From Candidatus Sulfopaludibacter sp. SbA3 (GTDB taxonomy: Bacteria > Acidobacteriota > Terriglobia > Bryobacterales > Bryobacteraceae): 8,820 nt of DNA. Shown here one piece after another: positions 1 through 7,333 of the stretch (positions within the stretch are counted from its first letter, which is position 1; the number at the start of each line of letters is the position of its first letter). The translations under genes were made by a program, and so were the position numbers. The notes beneath the pieces were generated by a model, which had not been told where the DNA came from, did no database searches, and was given only the letters and a program-made list of their open reading frames with translations. Location: assembly GCA_945900935.1 (NCBI GenBank), contig CAMDKT010000219.1, positions 1-8,820 of the forward strand, written 5' to 3'.

Positions 1-2340
1 CAGCAGGATCGCCGCCGCCACAAGCAAGGCGCCTCGAAACCAAACGGTTGCCGACCAATGCGGCGTCACCGTGATATCGAGGGCCGCCGCCGATTTGCTA
101 AAATTTCCCGCGCTATCGCCGGACTGAATCTCCAGGCGATGCTGTCCCGGTTGCAGACTCAGCGCAACACCCGGATGATCGACGGACGTCCAGCCGGGGG
201 CGGGGTCAACGGTTTTGTCGCGGGATAAAAGCCGATAGCGATAGCGCGAGTGGGGACTCAGACGCAGGTCGGAGAACGCCACCTGCACATTTCCGGCGGG
301 CAGGGAAAGATTCGACCAGCGCGCCTCGGCAATAGAGACCCCCTCGCTCGACACCGATGTAATCGCTACCCCCGGTTCCGGAGCGGCACGCCGCGATGGA
401 CGGATTTCGGAAAACCCGCTCGTCGTGCCGATGTAGACGCGCCCATCGGGATGGGCGAAGAATCCACCCAGCATGACATCGTGCCAGATCAGCCCGTCCT
501 CCGGACCCAGATGACGCCACGCACCGTTCGTCCAAACATCAACGCCGGCATCGGTCCCAATCCAGAGACTTCCCCGCCCGTCCGATTCGACGAAGCTGAT
601 ATCGTCGCTCTGCAGCCCTTTACCACGACTGAAATGGGTAACGCGTTTGACGTCGCCGCCGACATGCAACTGCATCCGGCCCACGCCGGATACGCCCGAA
701 TAGCCAAGCCAAAGCTCGCCGGGGTCGTGTTCGGCAAGGAATACAATTCCATTTCGAGCCAGGCCCTGGGCGGTTGTATAGGTGCGCCACTGCCCGTTTT
801 TTTCTCGGGCGAGGCCATTGGCATGGGCAACCCAGAAGCTGCCGTCTGCGCCTCGCAGCACCTTGTACGTCGTCCGCGGTTCTTCCGCAAACGGTGTCCG
901 ATAAACCGTAAACACCGGATTTGACTTTCGCCAGTCGCCGCGGAACAGGCCGCGCCGCGTGCAAACCCAAAGGTTACCGGAATCTTCCGCGGTGAGCGAT
1001 ACCACGCGCTGATGGGCGAGCCCGGCGGCGGCACCGAAGCGCGTCAGCTTGCCATCGGCATCGATCCTGGTTAGTCCACCACTCTCATTACTACCCGCCC
1101 AGAGCGATCCATCCGGAGTGGAAATCAGCGCTCGGACCTCATTTGCAGCCAGTCCGCTATCGCGATTCCATGTGGTAAAAACGCCATCGGCGGTCATCCG
1201 ATTCAGACCGTCCTTCGTCCCGATCCACAAATCACCCGTCCCAGCCCGCGCGAACGACATCACGCCTTCGTTGCTGAGTCCATCGCGCTTCTGCCAACTG
1301 CGCCAATTGGGAAAGCCGTTCCACCGGGATAGGCCATGCGCCTCCATCCCGATCCATGGCGTGCCGAGGCGATCCCAAAAAATGGTGCTGACCGGGTCTC
1401 CCGACAGACCATTCGAGGACGAATACTGCCGCCAGCTCGAACGTCCGCCGGACTGCTCGCGTTTCCACAGACCGTTAAATGCCGGGACCCACAGATTACC
1501 AGCGGAATCAATGGAAAGGCTCGCCAACCTGCCGACGGGCGGAAAATCCAAGTCAGAGCGCTGGAACGTCAGCGCGCCCGGTTCCAGTACGTACAGAGCG
1601 GCACGGGAGCGGATCCAGATGCGCTTGGCACCGTCCATAATGGGTGCCCCCCATTCGGTCTCCGGCAGGCCCATCTGTTGGCCGATTCCGGTTAATGACA
1701 GCTCCCCTCCGGACCCAATGACACCGCGATAAACCGTGCGGAGCGAGGCTGCCCAAACGGCGCCTCCCGGTTCGACAAACACGGAACGGAGTCTTTTCCC
1801 TTCGGTGCCTGGCAGGACGCGCAACTTGCCATCCTCCAGCACGGCTACCCCGCGCGCGGAGGCAACGGCGAGCCGTCCATCGGGCAGCATGTCCATACAC
1901 CCGGTGCCGAGGCAGCCAATTGGAACGCCTCCCCCAGCCGCAGGCAGCGCGTGAAACCGGTCGTCTCGAAAAACGCTTATGCCGCTACTCGATCCCGCGT
2001 AGACGCCGCCCCCCCGATCAACGAAAACAGACTCGACCGAGTGCTCCGTGAGCCCTTCGCCGACGCCAAAACGCCGGAAGCGATGTCCGTCAAAGCGGAA
2101 GATTCCGTTCGACGTGGCGATCCAAAGCAGACCCGTGCGGTCTTGCGCGACCGCCCGTACGCTCAAGTGCGAGAGTCCGTTGGTTAGCCCAAAATGGTCG
2201 AAGGTGAAGTGCTGCCCAGCCAGGGAAACAGATGCCAGCAGCGCGACGGCCCCCGGCAGTACGAATAAACCGCATGTCAAAATCGCACCTGCGCTCCTTA
2301 CATCCTGATCGGCTTGTTTGATAAATGCATTAGCTCTCAT
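1..2340 (-). CDS. Two-component-regulator propeller sensor protein with Y_Y_Y domain (C-terminus outside window)
   Basis: The minus-strand frame from the ATG at 2340 is open for 780 codons to the window edge, so the end is missing. Residues 1-42 look like a signal peptide: a polar start, a hydrophobic stretch (LFVLPGAVALLASVSLAG), and possible cleavage after LAG. Then come propeller repeats of the Reg_prop type: LLWIATSNGIFRFDG (71-85), NLWVPAFNGLW (282-292), and further copies such as DLWIGTKDGLNRM and SLWIGTDAGVDVW. Around residues 680-765 is a Y_Y_Y domain (RYRYRLLSRDK, then LSLQPGQHRLEIQSGDSAGN). A membrane helix begins at about residue 769 (RGALLVAAAILL). In this family the periplasmic sensor usually leads through this helix to a histidine kinase, GGDEF or DNA-binding output domain; which one cannot be seen here. 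The start lies inside the upstream rluA-like gene with no clear Shine-Dalgarno, suggesting translational coupling. The ligand is unknown. Confidence 0.88.
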   Translation of the reverse strand, partial: MRANAFIKQADQDVRSAGAILTCGLFVLPGAVALLASVSLAGQHFTFDHFGLTNGLSHLSVRAVAQDRTGLLWIATSNGIFRFDGHRFRRFGVGEGLTEHSVESVFVDRGGGVYAGSSSGISVFRDDRFHALPAAGGGVPIGCLGTGCMDMLPDGRLAVASARGVAVLEDGKLRVLPGTEGKRLRSVFVEPGGAVWAASLRTVYRGVIGSGGELSLTGIGQQMGLPETEWGAPIMDGAKRIWIRSRAALYVLEPGALTFQRSDLDFPPVGRLASLSIDSAGNLWVPAFNGLWKREQSGGRSSWRQYSSSNGLSGDPVSTIFWDRLGTPWIGMEAHGLSRWNGFPNWRSWQKRDGLSNEGVMSFARAGTGDLWIGTKDGLNRMTADGVFTTWNRDSGLAANEVRALISTPDGSLWAGSNESGGLTRIDADGKLTRFGAAAGLAHQRVVSLTAEDSGNLWVCTRRGLFRGDWRKSNPVFTVYRTPFAEEPRTTYKVLRGADGSFWVAHANGLAREKNGQWRTYTTAQGLARNGIVFLAEHDPGELWLGYSGVSGVGRMQLHVGGDVKRVTHFSRGKGLQSDDISFVESDGRGSLWIGTDAGVDVWTNGAWRHLGPEDGLIWHDVMLGGFFAHPDGRVYIGTTSGFSEIRPSRRAAPEPGVAITSVSSEGVSIAEARWSNLSLPAGNVQVAFSDLRLSPHSRYRYRLLSRDKTVDPAPGWTSVDHPGVALSLQPGQHRLEIQSGDSAGNFSKSAAALDITVTPHWSATVWFRGALLVAAAILL

Positions 2341-3256
2341 CGATATTGACAGGTCGCGAGCCCCCCGTAAAGGGCGGGAACTCCGGTGGCGGGGGCGCGG
2401 TGATTTTTAATCCGCCGAATAAAAGCGCCGGAAGCGTCAGCGTCCACGCGTGGAGCATCAAACGTGTGGCTGACGGGCCGCCATAAGCGGTGTCACCCAG
2501 CAGCGGATGCCCGGCGGCGGCGCAATGAATCCGAATCTGATTCGTGCGGCCGGTGACGGGCTCGGCCTCCAGCAGCACAGCCGATCCCTCGCGCTTCAGC
2601 ACACGGAGTCGAGTTTCTGCCGCTGCGCCGGTAGCAAGAAGATTCCATTGGGGACGCCGTTCCGGATCGCGGCCGATAGGAAAAGTTAACACTTTTTCTT
2701 CCCACGGCACGGGCTCGGCACAAACGGCCAGATACCGCTTTTCGACCTCACGAGAAGCGAACAGGTGCGCCAGGGGCGAATGGCGAGGCAGACTCTTGGC
2801 GGCCAGCAACACACCGGAAGTATCGCGATCGAGCCGATGCAGAATGTGCGCCGTAAGGTGCCCCATTCCGCGCAATGCGTTGGCGACGGTGCCAGTGCGC
2901 TCACGCCCGGTAGGATGAACGAGCATGCCGGAGGGCTTGTTGATCGCGATGAGATCGCCGTCCTCATACAAAATCGAAAGCGGAATCGATTCCGGACAAA
3001 CCTCCGTGATCCGAGCGGCTGGATCCAGGCGGACAACCGCCCCCGCCGTCAGGCGAAACCCCAGCGGCCGCACAACGGAATCCACTTCGCAGGCGCCAGC
3101 GGCCAGAGCCCGTCGAATACTTTCTCGTGAGGCGTTGGGCAGGCAATCGAGCAGGAAAAGCTCCAACCGGCACGGAGTTTTCACTTGCCAAATGCGGAGT
3201 TGGCCCTCAGCCGTGTTACATTGAATTTTCGCGCCAGCCTCAGCTGTTAATGCCAT
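2330..3256 (-). CDS. RluA-family 23S rRNA/tRNA pseudouridine synthase
   Basis: This 308-residue cytoplasmic enzyme is predicted to isomerise specific uridines of rRNA or tRNA to pseudouridine. Residues 28-78 resemble an S4 RNA-binding domain (RLELFLLDCLPNASRESIRR ... CEVDS). The synthase core follows: LYEDGDLIAINKPSGMLVHP at 97-116, and the signature HRLDRDTSGVLL at 140-151, with D143 as the expected catalytic aspartate. A TGRTNQIRIH motif and the end motif RLMLHAWTL are also typical. Domain order fits RluC/RluD-like proteins, but the target uridine cannot be assigned. The start is uncertain. The ATG at 3256 overlaps the divergent csm1 start codon by 2 nt, and the first 25 residues look unlike the family. 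A GTG at 3184 (codon 25) would start just before the S4 domain and leave a 70-nt intergenic region. Neither start has a clear ribosome site. Confidence 0.93.
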   Translation of the reverse strand: MALTAEAGAKIQCNTAEGQLRIWQVKTPCRLELFLLDCLPNASRESIRRALAAGACEVDSVVRPLGFRLTAGAVVRLDPAARITEVCPESIPLSILYEDGDLIAINKPSGMLVHPTGRERTGTVANALRGMGHLTAHILHRLDRDTSGVLLAAKSLPRHSPLAHLFASREVEKRYLAVCAEPVPWEEKVLTFPIGRDPERRPQWNLLATGAAAETRLRVLKREGSAVLLEAEPVTGRTNQIRIHCAAAGHPLLGDTAYGGPSATRLMLHAWTLTLPALLFGGLKITAPPPPEFPPFTGGSRPVNIDES

Positions 3257-4631
3257 GTCGCTTCAAGTATTCCTCTACGCTCAGTTTCGCGGAATCGAAC
3301 GGTTCGTGTCAGCCACGACCGAAGACTCGTCTTTTGCCGACCGTAGTTTGTGGGTTTCGATGCTCACCGAAGTGACGCCCCGGACGTTTTTGTCCGAGCG
3401 CGGTCTCTCGCCTTTGCTCGTTGGATACGCAGGAGGCGGCTCGTTCCTGATGTTGCTGCCGGAACCCACAGAACCGGAGGCCGAAGAGTATCTCAGCAAG
3501 TTGAGGGATTCGGTGAGCGCCGCCACAGACGGGGTGTTGGAACTGCACTGGACCTGGACAGAAAACCTGGGCACTTGGCAAAACGTTTGGAAACGGCTGT
3601 TGGATGGCATCCGGAGAAAACGGCAGACGCCGTTGGCGCACTTGGGCGCGGCGGCGTTTGCCGAAAGTACGGCGGCCGGTGTGGCCGTCGAGCGCCCCTG
3701 GGAGGGCATCGCCGCAAAACTTTCCGGCGATGCCGCGGCTGCCGGAGCAACCGTCTCCGGGCCGGAGGGAGTGCAGCTTACGATTGCCCCGGCAGCGCCG
3801 CAGGAGCTAGCTCGAAAGGCTCGCGGCCGTAAAGCCTGGGGCATGTTCCGCTGTGACATCGACCGCGCGGGCGCGCGCCTCCAATTGGCCGATTCAACAG
3901 AAAATTTCCTGTATTTGGCGATTCTTTACAAGGGCTTGGTGGCTGGCGAACTGCAACGGATTGTGGCCATGCCCGCCCATGCCGGCCGGGTTTCGATCCT
4001 CTACAGCGGCGGCGACGATTTCGCGGTGGCCGGCGCGTGGGATGCCCTGCTGAGCGTTGCCGGCGAGTTTCATCGCGTCTTTACGCTCTTTGCCGTTGAA
4101 CTGCCGGGCGGGAAAGAGTTGACCGAAGGCGCGTCGCTTTCGGCGTCCCTCACGGTTGCCGAGGCGGGCGAAACGTTGGCCGGGCTCTGGCGCCGCAACC
4201 GGGCGGCGATTGAAACGGTGAAATCCTCCGGCGGCAACGCGCTGGCGCTGTTTGACAGGATTCTGGAATGGCCGGCATTGAAAGACGCGGAAGGTCTGAA
4301 GTCGCACATTCGCAAACTGCGAGAGGTTTACCACTGCCCGCCGGAAGTGTTCGAAGAGCTGGAAGATTTCTACGGCGTGAGGGTCGCGGGTGACCATCTG
4401 GCATCTCCCCGTTCCCGGCGGCGGGAGCGGAGCGTCGACCGCCCGTGGCGGTTTCACAGCCGCCTGCGGCGACTGGCCGGTGATCGCGCCGGTTCCGAAT
4501 TTGAGCGGCAATGGCGTGCGTTCCTTGGTGATTTGATCGGACGCGGCCAGGTGCAGAAACAACTGCGGCCTGCAGGCAAGGTAGCATTGGATTGGGCCAA
4601 CCTGGAAATCGGCTGGCGCGGGCAGGAATAA
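3255..4631 (+). CDS. csm1: Cas10/Csm1, type III-A, compact form lacking the HD domain
   Basis: This is the large subunit of the Csm complex, which makes cyclic oligoadenylates from ATP when target RNA binds. The 458 residues start directly in palm 1 (FRGIERFVSATTEDSSFADR at 11-30, then YAGGGSFLMLLPEP at 58-71), matching the Csm1 'GIQ-F-F ... R-S ... GGG-F-LLP' pattern. Palm 2 has DID at 201-203 and the cyclase motif SGGDDFAVAG at 251-260 with an intact GGDD (252-255). A later palm segment is SSGGNALALF (324-333), and a helical C-terminal domain ends the protein. Csm1 is usually about 700-850 residues. The N-terminal HD nuclease is absent, and the upstream DNA is rluA on the other strand, so there is no room for it. 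The palm-linking region (about 100-195) is short, Ala-rich and without cysteines; the whole protein has only C200 and C361, so the usual zinc ribbon is missing. The start has no clear Shine-Dalgarno. Confidence 0.93.
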   Translation: MSLQVFLYAQFRGIERFVSATTEDSSFADRSLWVSMLTEVTPRTFLSERGLSPLLVGYAGGGSFLMLLPEPTEPEAEEYLSKLRDSVSAATDGVLELHWTWTENLGTWQNVWKRLLDGIRRKRQTPLAHLGAAAFAESTAAGVAVERPWEGIAAKLSGDAAAAGATVSGPEGVQLTIAPAAPQELARKARGRKAWGMFRCDIDRAGARLQLADSTENFLYLAILYKGLVAGELQRIVAMPAHAGRVSILYSGGDDFAVAGAWDALLSVAGEFHRVFTLFAVELPGGKELTEGASLSASLTVAEAGETLAGLWRRNRAAIETVKSSGGNALALFDRILEWPALKDAEGLKSHIRKLREVYHCPPEVFEELEDFYGVRVAGDHLASPRSRRRERSVDRPWRFHSRLRRLAGDRAGSEFERQWRAFLGDLIGRGQVQKQLRPAGKVALDWANLEIGWRGQE

Positions 4632-4676
4632 GGGCTGCCGGAAGCGGGAAAAGGGAAAGAGAGTTCGAATTTACGT

Positions 4677-5474
4677 ATGTCGGAAGAAATGCAGACGGAT
4701 ACTCCACAGCCGGTCCTCGAAGCGCCGGAACCCAAAGCGACCACACCGCCAGCGGCGGAAGCGCCGGTAGTGCCAGCGGCGGAATCGCCGGTAGTGCCCG
4801 TGGCGGCGGTGGCAATGGAAGCGGAGGGCGCGCCGCCCGTCGATCCCGCGCCAACAACAGAAGCAACGGTAGCGGCAGCGGTGCCCGCGCCGCGCGGCGA
4901 CCGGCAGCCTCGGGCAGATCGTCCGCCTCGGGAGCCGCGCCCTGATCGTCCGCCCCGCGATCGCGACCGGCCGCAAGGCCAGTCCAACCCCGCTGACCGC
5001 CCGAAAGCCGCCGCCAATGACCGTCCCCGAGGCGGCGGCAATGACCGGCCTCGCGATAGCGGTCCGCGCCCCGCCGACCGCCCCAGTGACCGCCCCAGTG
5101 ACCGTCGGCCGGATGTTCGCCGTCCCGAAGGCCCGGTGGAGATCGAGTACGACAAACTCATCAGCGATAGCTTGTATCTGGATAATCAGGCCCATGTGCT
5201 GGTCGCCCGTTTGCGCGATTTGGACGCCGGGACGCGGAGCCAGTTGCGACGGCTCTACGGTGCCGTGCGCCGGGCGTGCCGCGCGCCCGAGGCCGACCGG
5301 CAGCACCAATTTGTAATGCTCCGGGCGCGTCTGGCCTACACCATCGCGCGACACGGCCTGCGCAGTCTGGATCCATTGGAGAAGCTGCTGCTCCAAGTCA
5401 CCCGGCGCAATGAAACCCGCGGCTACGACCGGTTCCGAGACCTGTTCGAAGCCATCATCGCGTACAACGAATAA
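4677..5474 (+). CDS. csm2: Csm2 small subunit with a long disordered Pro/Arg-rich N-terminal extension
   Basis: The C-terminal part, about residues 155-265, reads as a normal Csm2. It is a helical domain with SQLRRLYGAVRRA (188-200), ARLAYTIARHG (217-227) and the typical ending RFRDLFEAIIAYNE (252-265). Csm2 forms the inner filament that contacts the crRNA:target duplex alongside Csm3. The first 150 residues are unlike the family. Residues 1-72 are acidic and Pro/Ala/Val-rich. Residues 73-150 are Arg/Pro/Asp-rich, with repeated DRP, RPxD and NDRPR units, and are predicted to be disordered. Total length is 265, against about 110-160 for most Csm2 proteins. It begins 45 nt after csm1; the purine-rich stretch at 4652-4663 is rather far from the ATG. 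An in-frame ATG at codon 5 is an alternative start. The extension is in frame with the domain and the gene has no internal stop, so it is probably translated. Confidence 0.9.
   Translation: MSEEMQTDTPQPVLEAPEPKATTPPAAEAPVVPAAESPVVPVAAVAMEAEGAPPVDPAPTTEATVAAAVPAPRGDRQPRADRPPREPRPDRPPRDRDRPQGQSNPADRPKAAANDRPRGGGNDRPRDSGPRPADRPSDRPSDRRPDVRRPEGPVEIEYDKLISDSLYLDNQAHVLVARLRDLDAGTRSQLRRLYGAVRRACRAPEADRQHQFVMLRARLAYTIARHGLRSLDPLEKLLLQVTRRNETRGYDRFRDLFEAIIAYNE
4749..4796 (+). repeat. Two tandem 24-bp units within the csm2 extension
   Basis: Two adjacent 24-bp copies (4749-4772 and 4773-4796), starting CCAGCGGCGGAA and ending CGCCGGTAGTG, differ at one base. They encode a doubled Pro-Ala-Ala-Glu-(Ala/Ser)-Pro-Val-Val unit. 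The period is a multiple of three, so copy change would keep the reading frame. Confidence 0.85.
4870..5130 (+). repeat. Degenerate Arg/Pro/Asp-coding repeat tract in csm2
   Basis: This stretch repeats variants of gaccg/gatcg + cc codons giving DRP, RPPR and NDRPR units. The clearest part is a perfect 12-bp tandem (CCCCAGTGACCG) at 5081-5092 and 5093-5104, encoding Pro-Ser-Asp-Arg twice. Two NDRPR units lie near 5016-5053. All units are in frame with the Csm2 domain. Confidence 0.7.
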
Positions 5475-5487
5475 TCACGGCGAACCC

Positions 5488-5491
5488 AGGA
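5488..5491 (+). promoter_or_regulatory. Ribosome binding site deciding the csm3 start
   Basis: AGGA lies five bases upstream of the ATG at 5497, in the 22-nt gap after csm2. It supports 5497 over the in-frame ATG at 5410, which would lie inside csm2. Confidence 0.55.
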
Positions 5492-5496
5492 AAAAC

Positions 5497-6333
5497 ATGA
5501 GCTCTTCATCCCAAATCCCCGAAATCCGCCTCGCCGGCAAGCTGATCATTGACGCCTCGCTGGTGTGTCTCACCGGCCTGCACATTGGTGCCGGCAAAGG
5601 CTCGCTGGAAATTGGCGGTGCCGATAATCCGGTGGTCAAAGACGCCTTCGGGCGGCCGATCGTGCCCGGATCCTCCATCCGCGGCCGCATGAGAAGCCTT
5701 TTGGAACACGCTCTCGGCCTGACAGCGCCGGAGGAAATGGTGTATCTCTCTCGCCGCCGCGGCCAGGAGGTGCGCATCCATCAAAGCGATCGTTCCGACG
5801 ACCCGATCTGCCTGCTCTTCGGTCGTAATCCGGGCCGCATGGATCGCGTGAAAGGCGATTCCACTGAGGCGCGCCATGTTACGCCCGCGCGCCTGGCGAT
5901 CTACGACGCGCCGCTGGAGCTCGAGTCGATCACGGCCCAAATGCGCGAGCAGTTGGACGACGAATTGACCGAGGTGAAGAGCGAGAACGCCATTGATCGC
6001 ATTACCGCGCAGGCCAATCCGAGAACGCTCGAACGGGTACCCGCCGGGGCGCGCTTCCGCGTCCGGATCGTCATTGACATTCTGCAGGATGGCGACCAGA
6101 AACTGGTGCCGCTGGTTGTGCAGGGCTTGCGGTTACTGGAGGATTCGGCGCTGGGCGGCGGCGGTTCCCGAGGCAGCGGCCGCGTGGAGTTCCAGAACAT
6201 CCGCGCGGTGTGGCGAAGCCGCCGGTACTACGCCGATGGCGCGCAGGAAGTAGAAGTGGCCAAGGCCGCCAACACCGAAGCCCTGCAGCAGGCCGTGCTG
6301 GCCGATGAGTTCGCACTGCGCATTTCCGAATAA
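5497..6333 (+). CDS. csm3: Csm3, Cas7-family backbone subunit and target-RNA nuclease
   Basis: This 278-residue protein forms the repeated backbone of the type III-A complex and cuts bound target RNA at 6-nt intervals. The N-terminal RRM-like part contains GLHIGAGKGSLEIGGADNPV (27-46). D43 lies where the catalytic aspartate of characterised Csm3 sits (D32/D33 region), so RNA cleavage should be intact. The next block, GRPIVPGSSIRGRMRSLLE (52-70), is a strong family signature. A Gly-rich segment, LGGGGSRGSGRVEF (219-232), is also typical. The frame stays open upstream to an ATG at 5410, but that would overlap csm2 by 65 nt. The ATG at 5497 has AGGA five bases upstream and gives the normal family N-terminus. 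The gene is 22 nt after csm2 and 6 nt before csm4. Confidence 0.96.
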   Translation: MSSSSQIPEIRLAGKLIIDASLVCLTGLHIGAGKGSLEIGGADNPVVKDAFGRPIVPGSSIRGRMRSLLEHALGLTAPEEMVYLSRRRGQEVRIHQSDRSDDPICLLFGRNPGRMDRVKGDSTEARHVTPARLAIYDAPLELESITAQMREQLDDELTEVKSENAIDRITAQANPRTLERVPAGARFRVRIVIDILQDGDQKLVPLVVQGLRLLEDSALGGGGSRGSGRVEFQNIRAVWRSRRYYADGAQEVEVAKAANTEALQQAVLADEFALRISE

Positions 6334-6339
6334 CAACCC

Positions 6340-7332
6340 ATGCCGACAGAACGGCCAGCTCTCCTGGTTCAATTACAGCCGATCACACCATGGCGCTGCG
6401 GCGCGGGCCGCCCCGGCGAGCCAGCGTCGCTCGTGCCCAGCGACTCGCTCTTCGGCGCGATCAGCGATGCCATGCGCCTGCTGGGATGGCTCCCGGAATG
6501 GCTCGCCGAAGGCGCTCGACGCACCCGGCTGAGTTCGTTGTTCCCGATGCAAAATGAGGTATTCTACGCGCCGTTCCCGGAGGCACTGAGAACCTATTCC
6601 GGGTTGCGCCGCGTGCGCCTGGAATCGGTGCGGTTCGCGCCGCTGGCGGCTATTCAGTCCTTGGCCTTAAAGAAATTCGACGAGAATCGCTGGGTGCTGG
6701 ATCTGGCCAGCGGCTGCCTCCAGCCGGTCGACCGGGCCGGCGGCGGGGGACCGTACCGGCCCTTGGAACGGCAGCGCGCCGCGGTGGATCGCTTCACCGG
6801 CGTGGCGGCGGCGGCAGTGTCGACAGAGGGAATTGAGTTCTCTGGAAATGCCGGAGCCTGGGCGTTATTCGTTTTTGCCGGAGCCGAAGCTGCCGATGTT
6901 TGGACAGCGCGGCTAAAGGCGGCGTTTCGTCTTCTGGCCGATGAAGGCATCGGCGGATGGCGCGGCGCTGGCTGGGGCCGGTCCCGGTGCCCGCGCTATA
7001 AGGAAGGCGAATTGGGCCGGTTGCTCGCCGGTGCGGGCTGGAAATTGAGCGAATCGAATGCCGCCGAACAGTGGTGGACGTTGGGTTTGTTCGCACCGGC
7101 CGAGAGTGATGAGGTGGCCTGGGACGGCGGCGCGTATAAGACGCTGTCGCGGGCGGGATTCGCATCCGGCGCCGGGGTCAAACCGGGGCTGCGATTCGTG
7201 CGCGAGGGTTCCATACTGGCCAGCGCCTCGGAACCAGCGGGACGTATCAGCGAATCGGTAATTGACGGCCTGGCGTATCCAGTGCTGCGTTACGGCGCCG
7301 GATTGGCGTTGCCGTGGCGGGAGGAGGGGTAG
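6340..7332 (+). CDS. csm4: Csm4, Cas5-like subunit of the Csm complex
   Basis: This 330-residue Cas5-type protein is expected to bind the 5' handle of the crRNA and join Cas10 to the Csm3 filament. Evidence: LVPSDSLFGAISDAMRLLGW at 31-50 matches the 'HSDTLF-AI--A' pattern of Csm4; QRAAVDRFTG (145-154) corresponds to the conserved 'aIDR-TG' segment; and ADEGIGGWRGAGWGRSR (200-216) is the signature Gly-rich 'DEGIGG-R--G-GR' loop. Length is normal for the family. The ATG is 6 nt after the csm3 stop and has no obvious Shine-Dalgarno, so it probably depends on ribosomes arriving from csm3. Its last codons form the ribosome site of csm5. Confidence 0.95.
   Translation: MPTERPALLVQLQPITPWRCGAGRPGEPASLVPSDSLFGAISDAMRLLGWLPEWLAEGARRTRLSSLFPMQNEVFYAPFPEALRTYSGLRRVRLESVRFAPLAAIQSLALKKFDENRWVLDLASGCLQPVDRAGGGGPYRPLERQRAAVDRFTGVAAAAVSTEGIEFSGNAGAWALFVFAGAEAADVWTARLKAAFRLLADEGIGGWRGAGWGRSRCPRYKEGELGRLLAGAGWKLSESNAAEQWWTLGLFAPAESDEVAWDGGAYKTLSRAGFASGAGVKPGLRFVREGSILASASEPAGRISESVIDGLAYPVLRYGAGLALPWREEG
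7322..7327 (+). promoter_or_regulatory. Strong Shine-Dalgarno of csm5, inside the end of csm4
   Basis: AGGAGG lies six bases before the csm5 ATG at 7334 and falls within the last codons of csm4, just before its TAG. It is the strongest ribosome site in the operon and decides the csm5 start over the upstream in-frame ATG at 7262. Confidence 0.75.
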
Positions 7333-7333
7333 C

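Noticed and set aside
250..1732. Plus-strand open frames of 224 and 227 codons in the left part
   Set aside because: They lie opposite the propeller gene, whose frame is open across 780 codons with clear family motifs; their products match nothing I recognise.
3185..3254. Sigma70 promoter for csm1 (TTGGCC at 3200 with GAATTT 17 bases later)
   Set aside because: Both boxes match the consensus poorly, and many equally weak pairs can be drawn, so it is not listed as a feature.
4150..5396. Three long overlapping minus-strand frames (235-241 codons) opposite csm1 and csm2
   Set aside because: They are Arg/Gly/Ser-rich mirror images of the GC-rich repeat-bearing csm2 and csm1 codons, have no recognisable domain, and overlap each other.
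5410..5496. 29-codon N-terminal extension of csm3
   Set aside because: It overlaps csm2, reads as an out-of-frame copy of its end, and the ATG at 5497 has a ribosome site and the normal family N-terminus.
7262..7333. 24-codon N-terminal extension of csm5
   Set aside because: It overlaps csm4, while the ATG at 7334 follows AGGAGG and begins the conserved Csm5 sequence.
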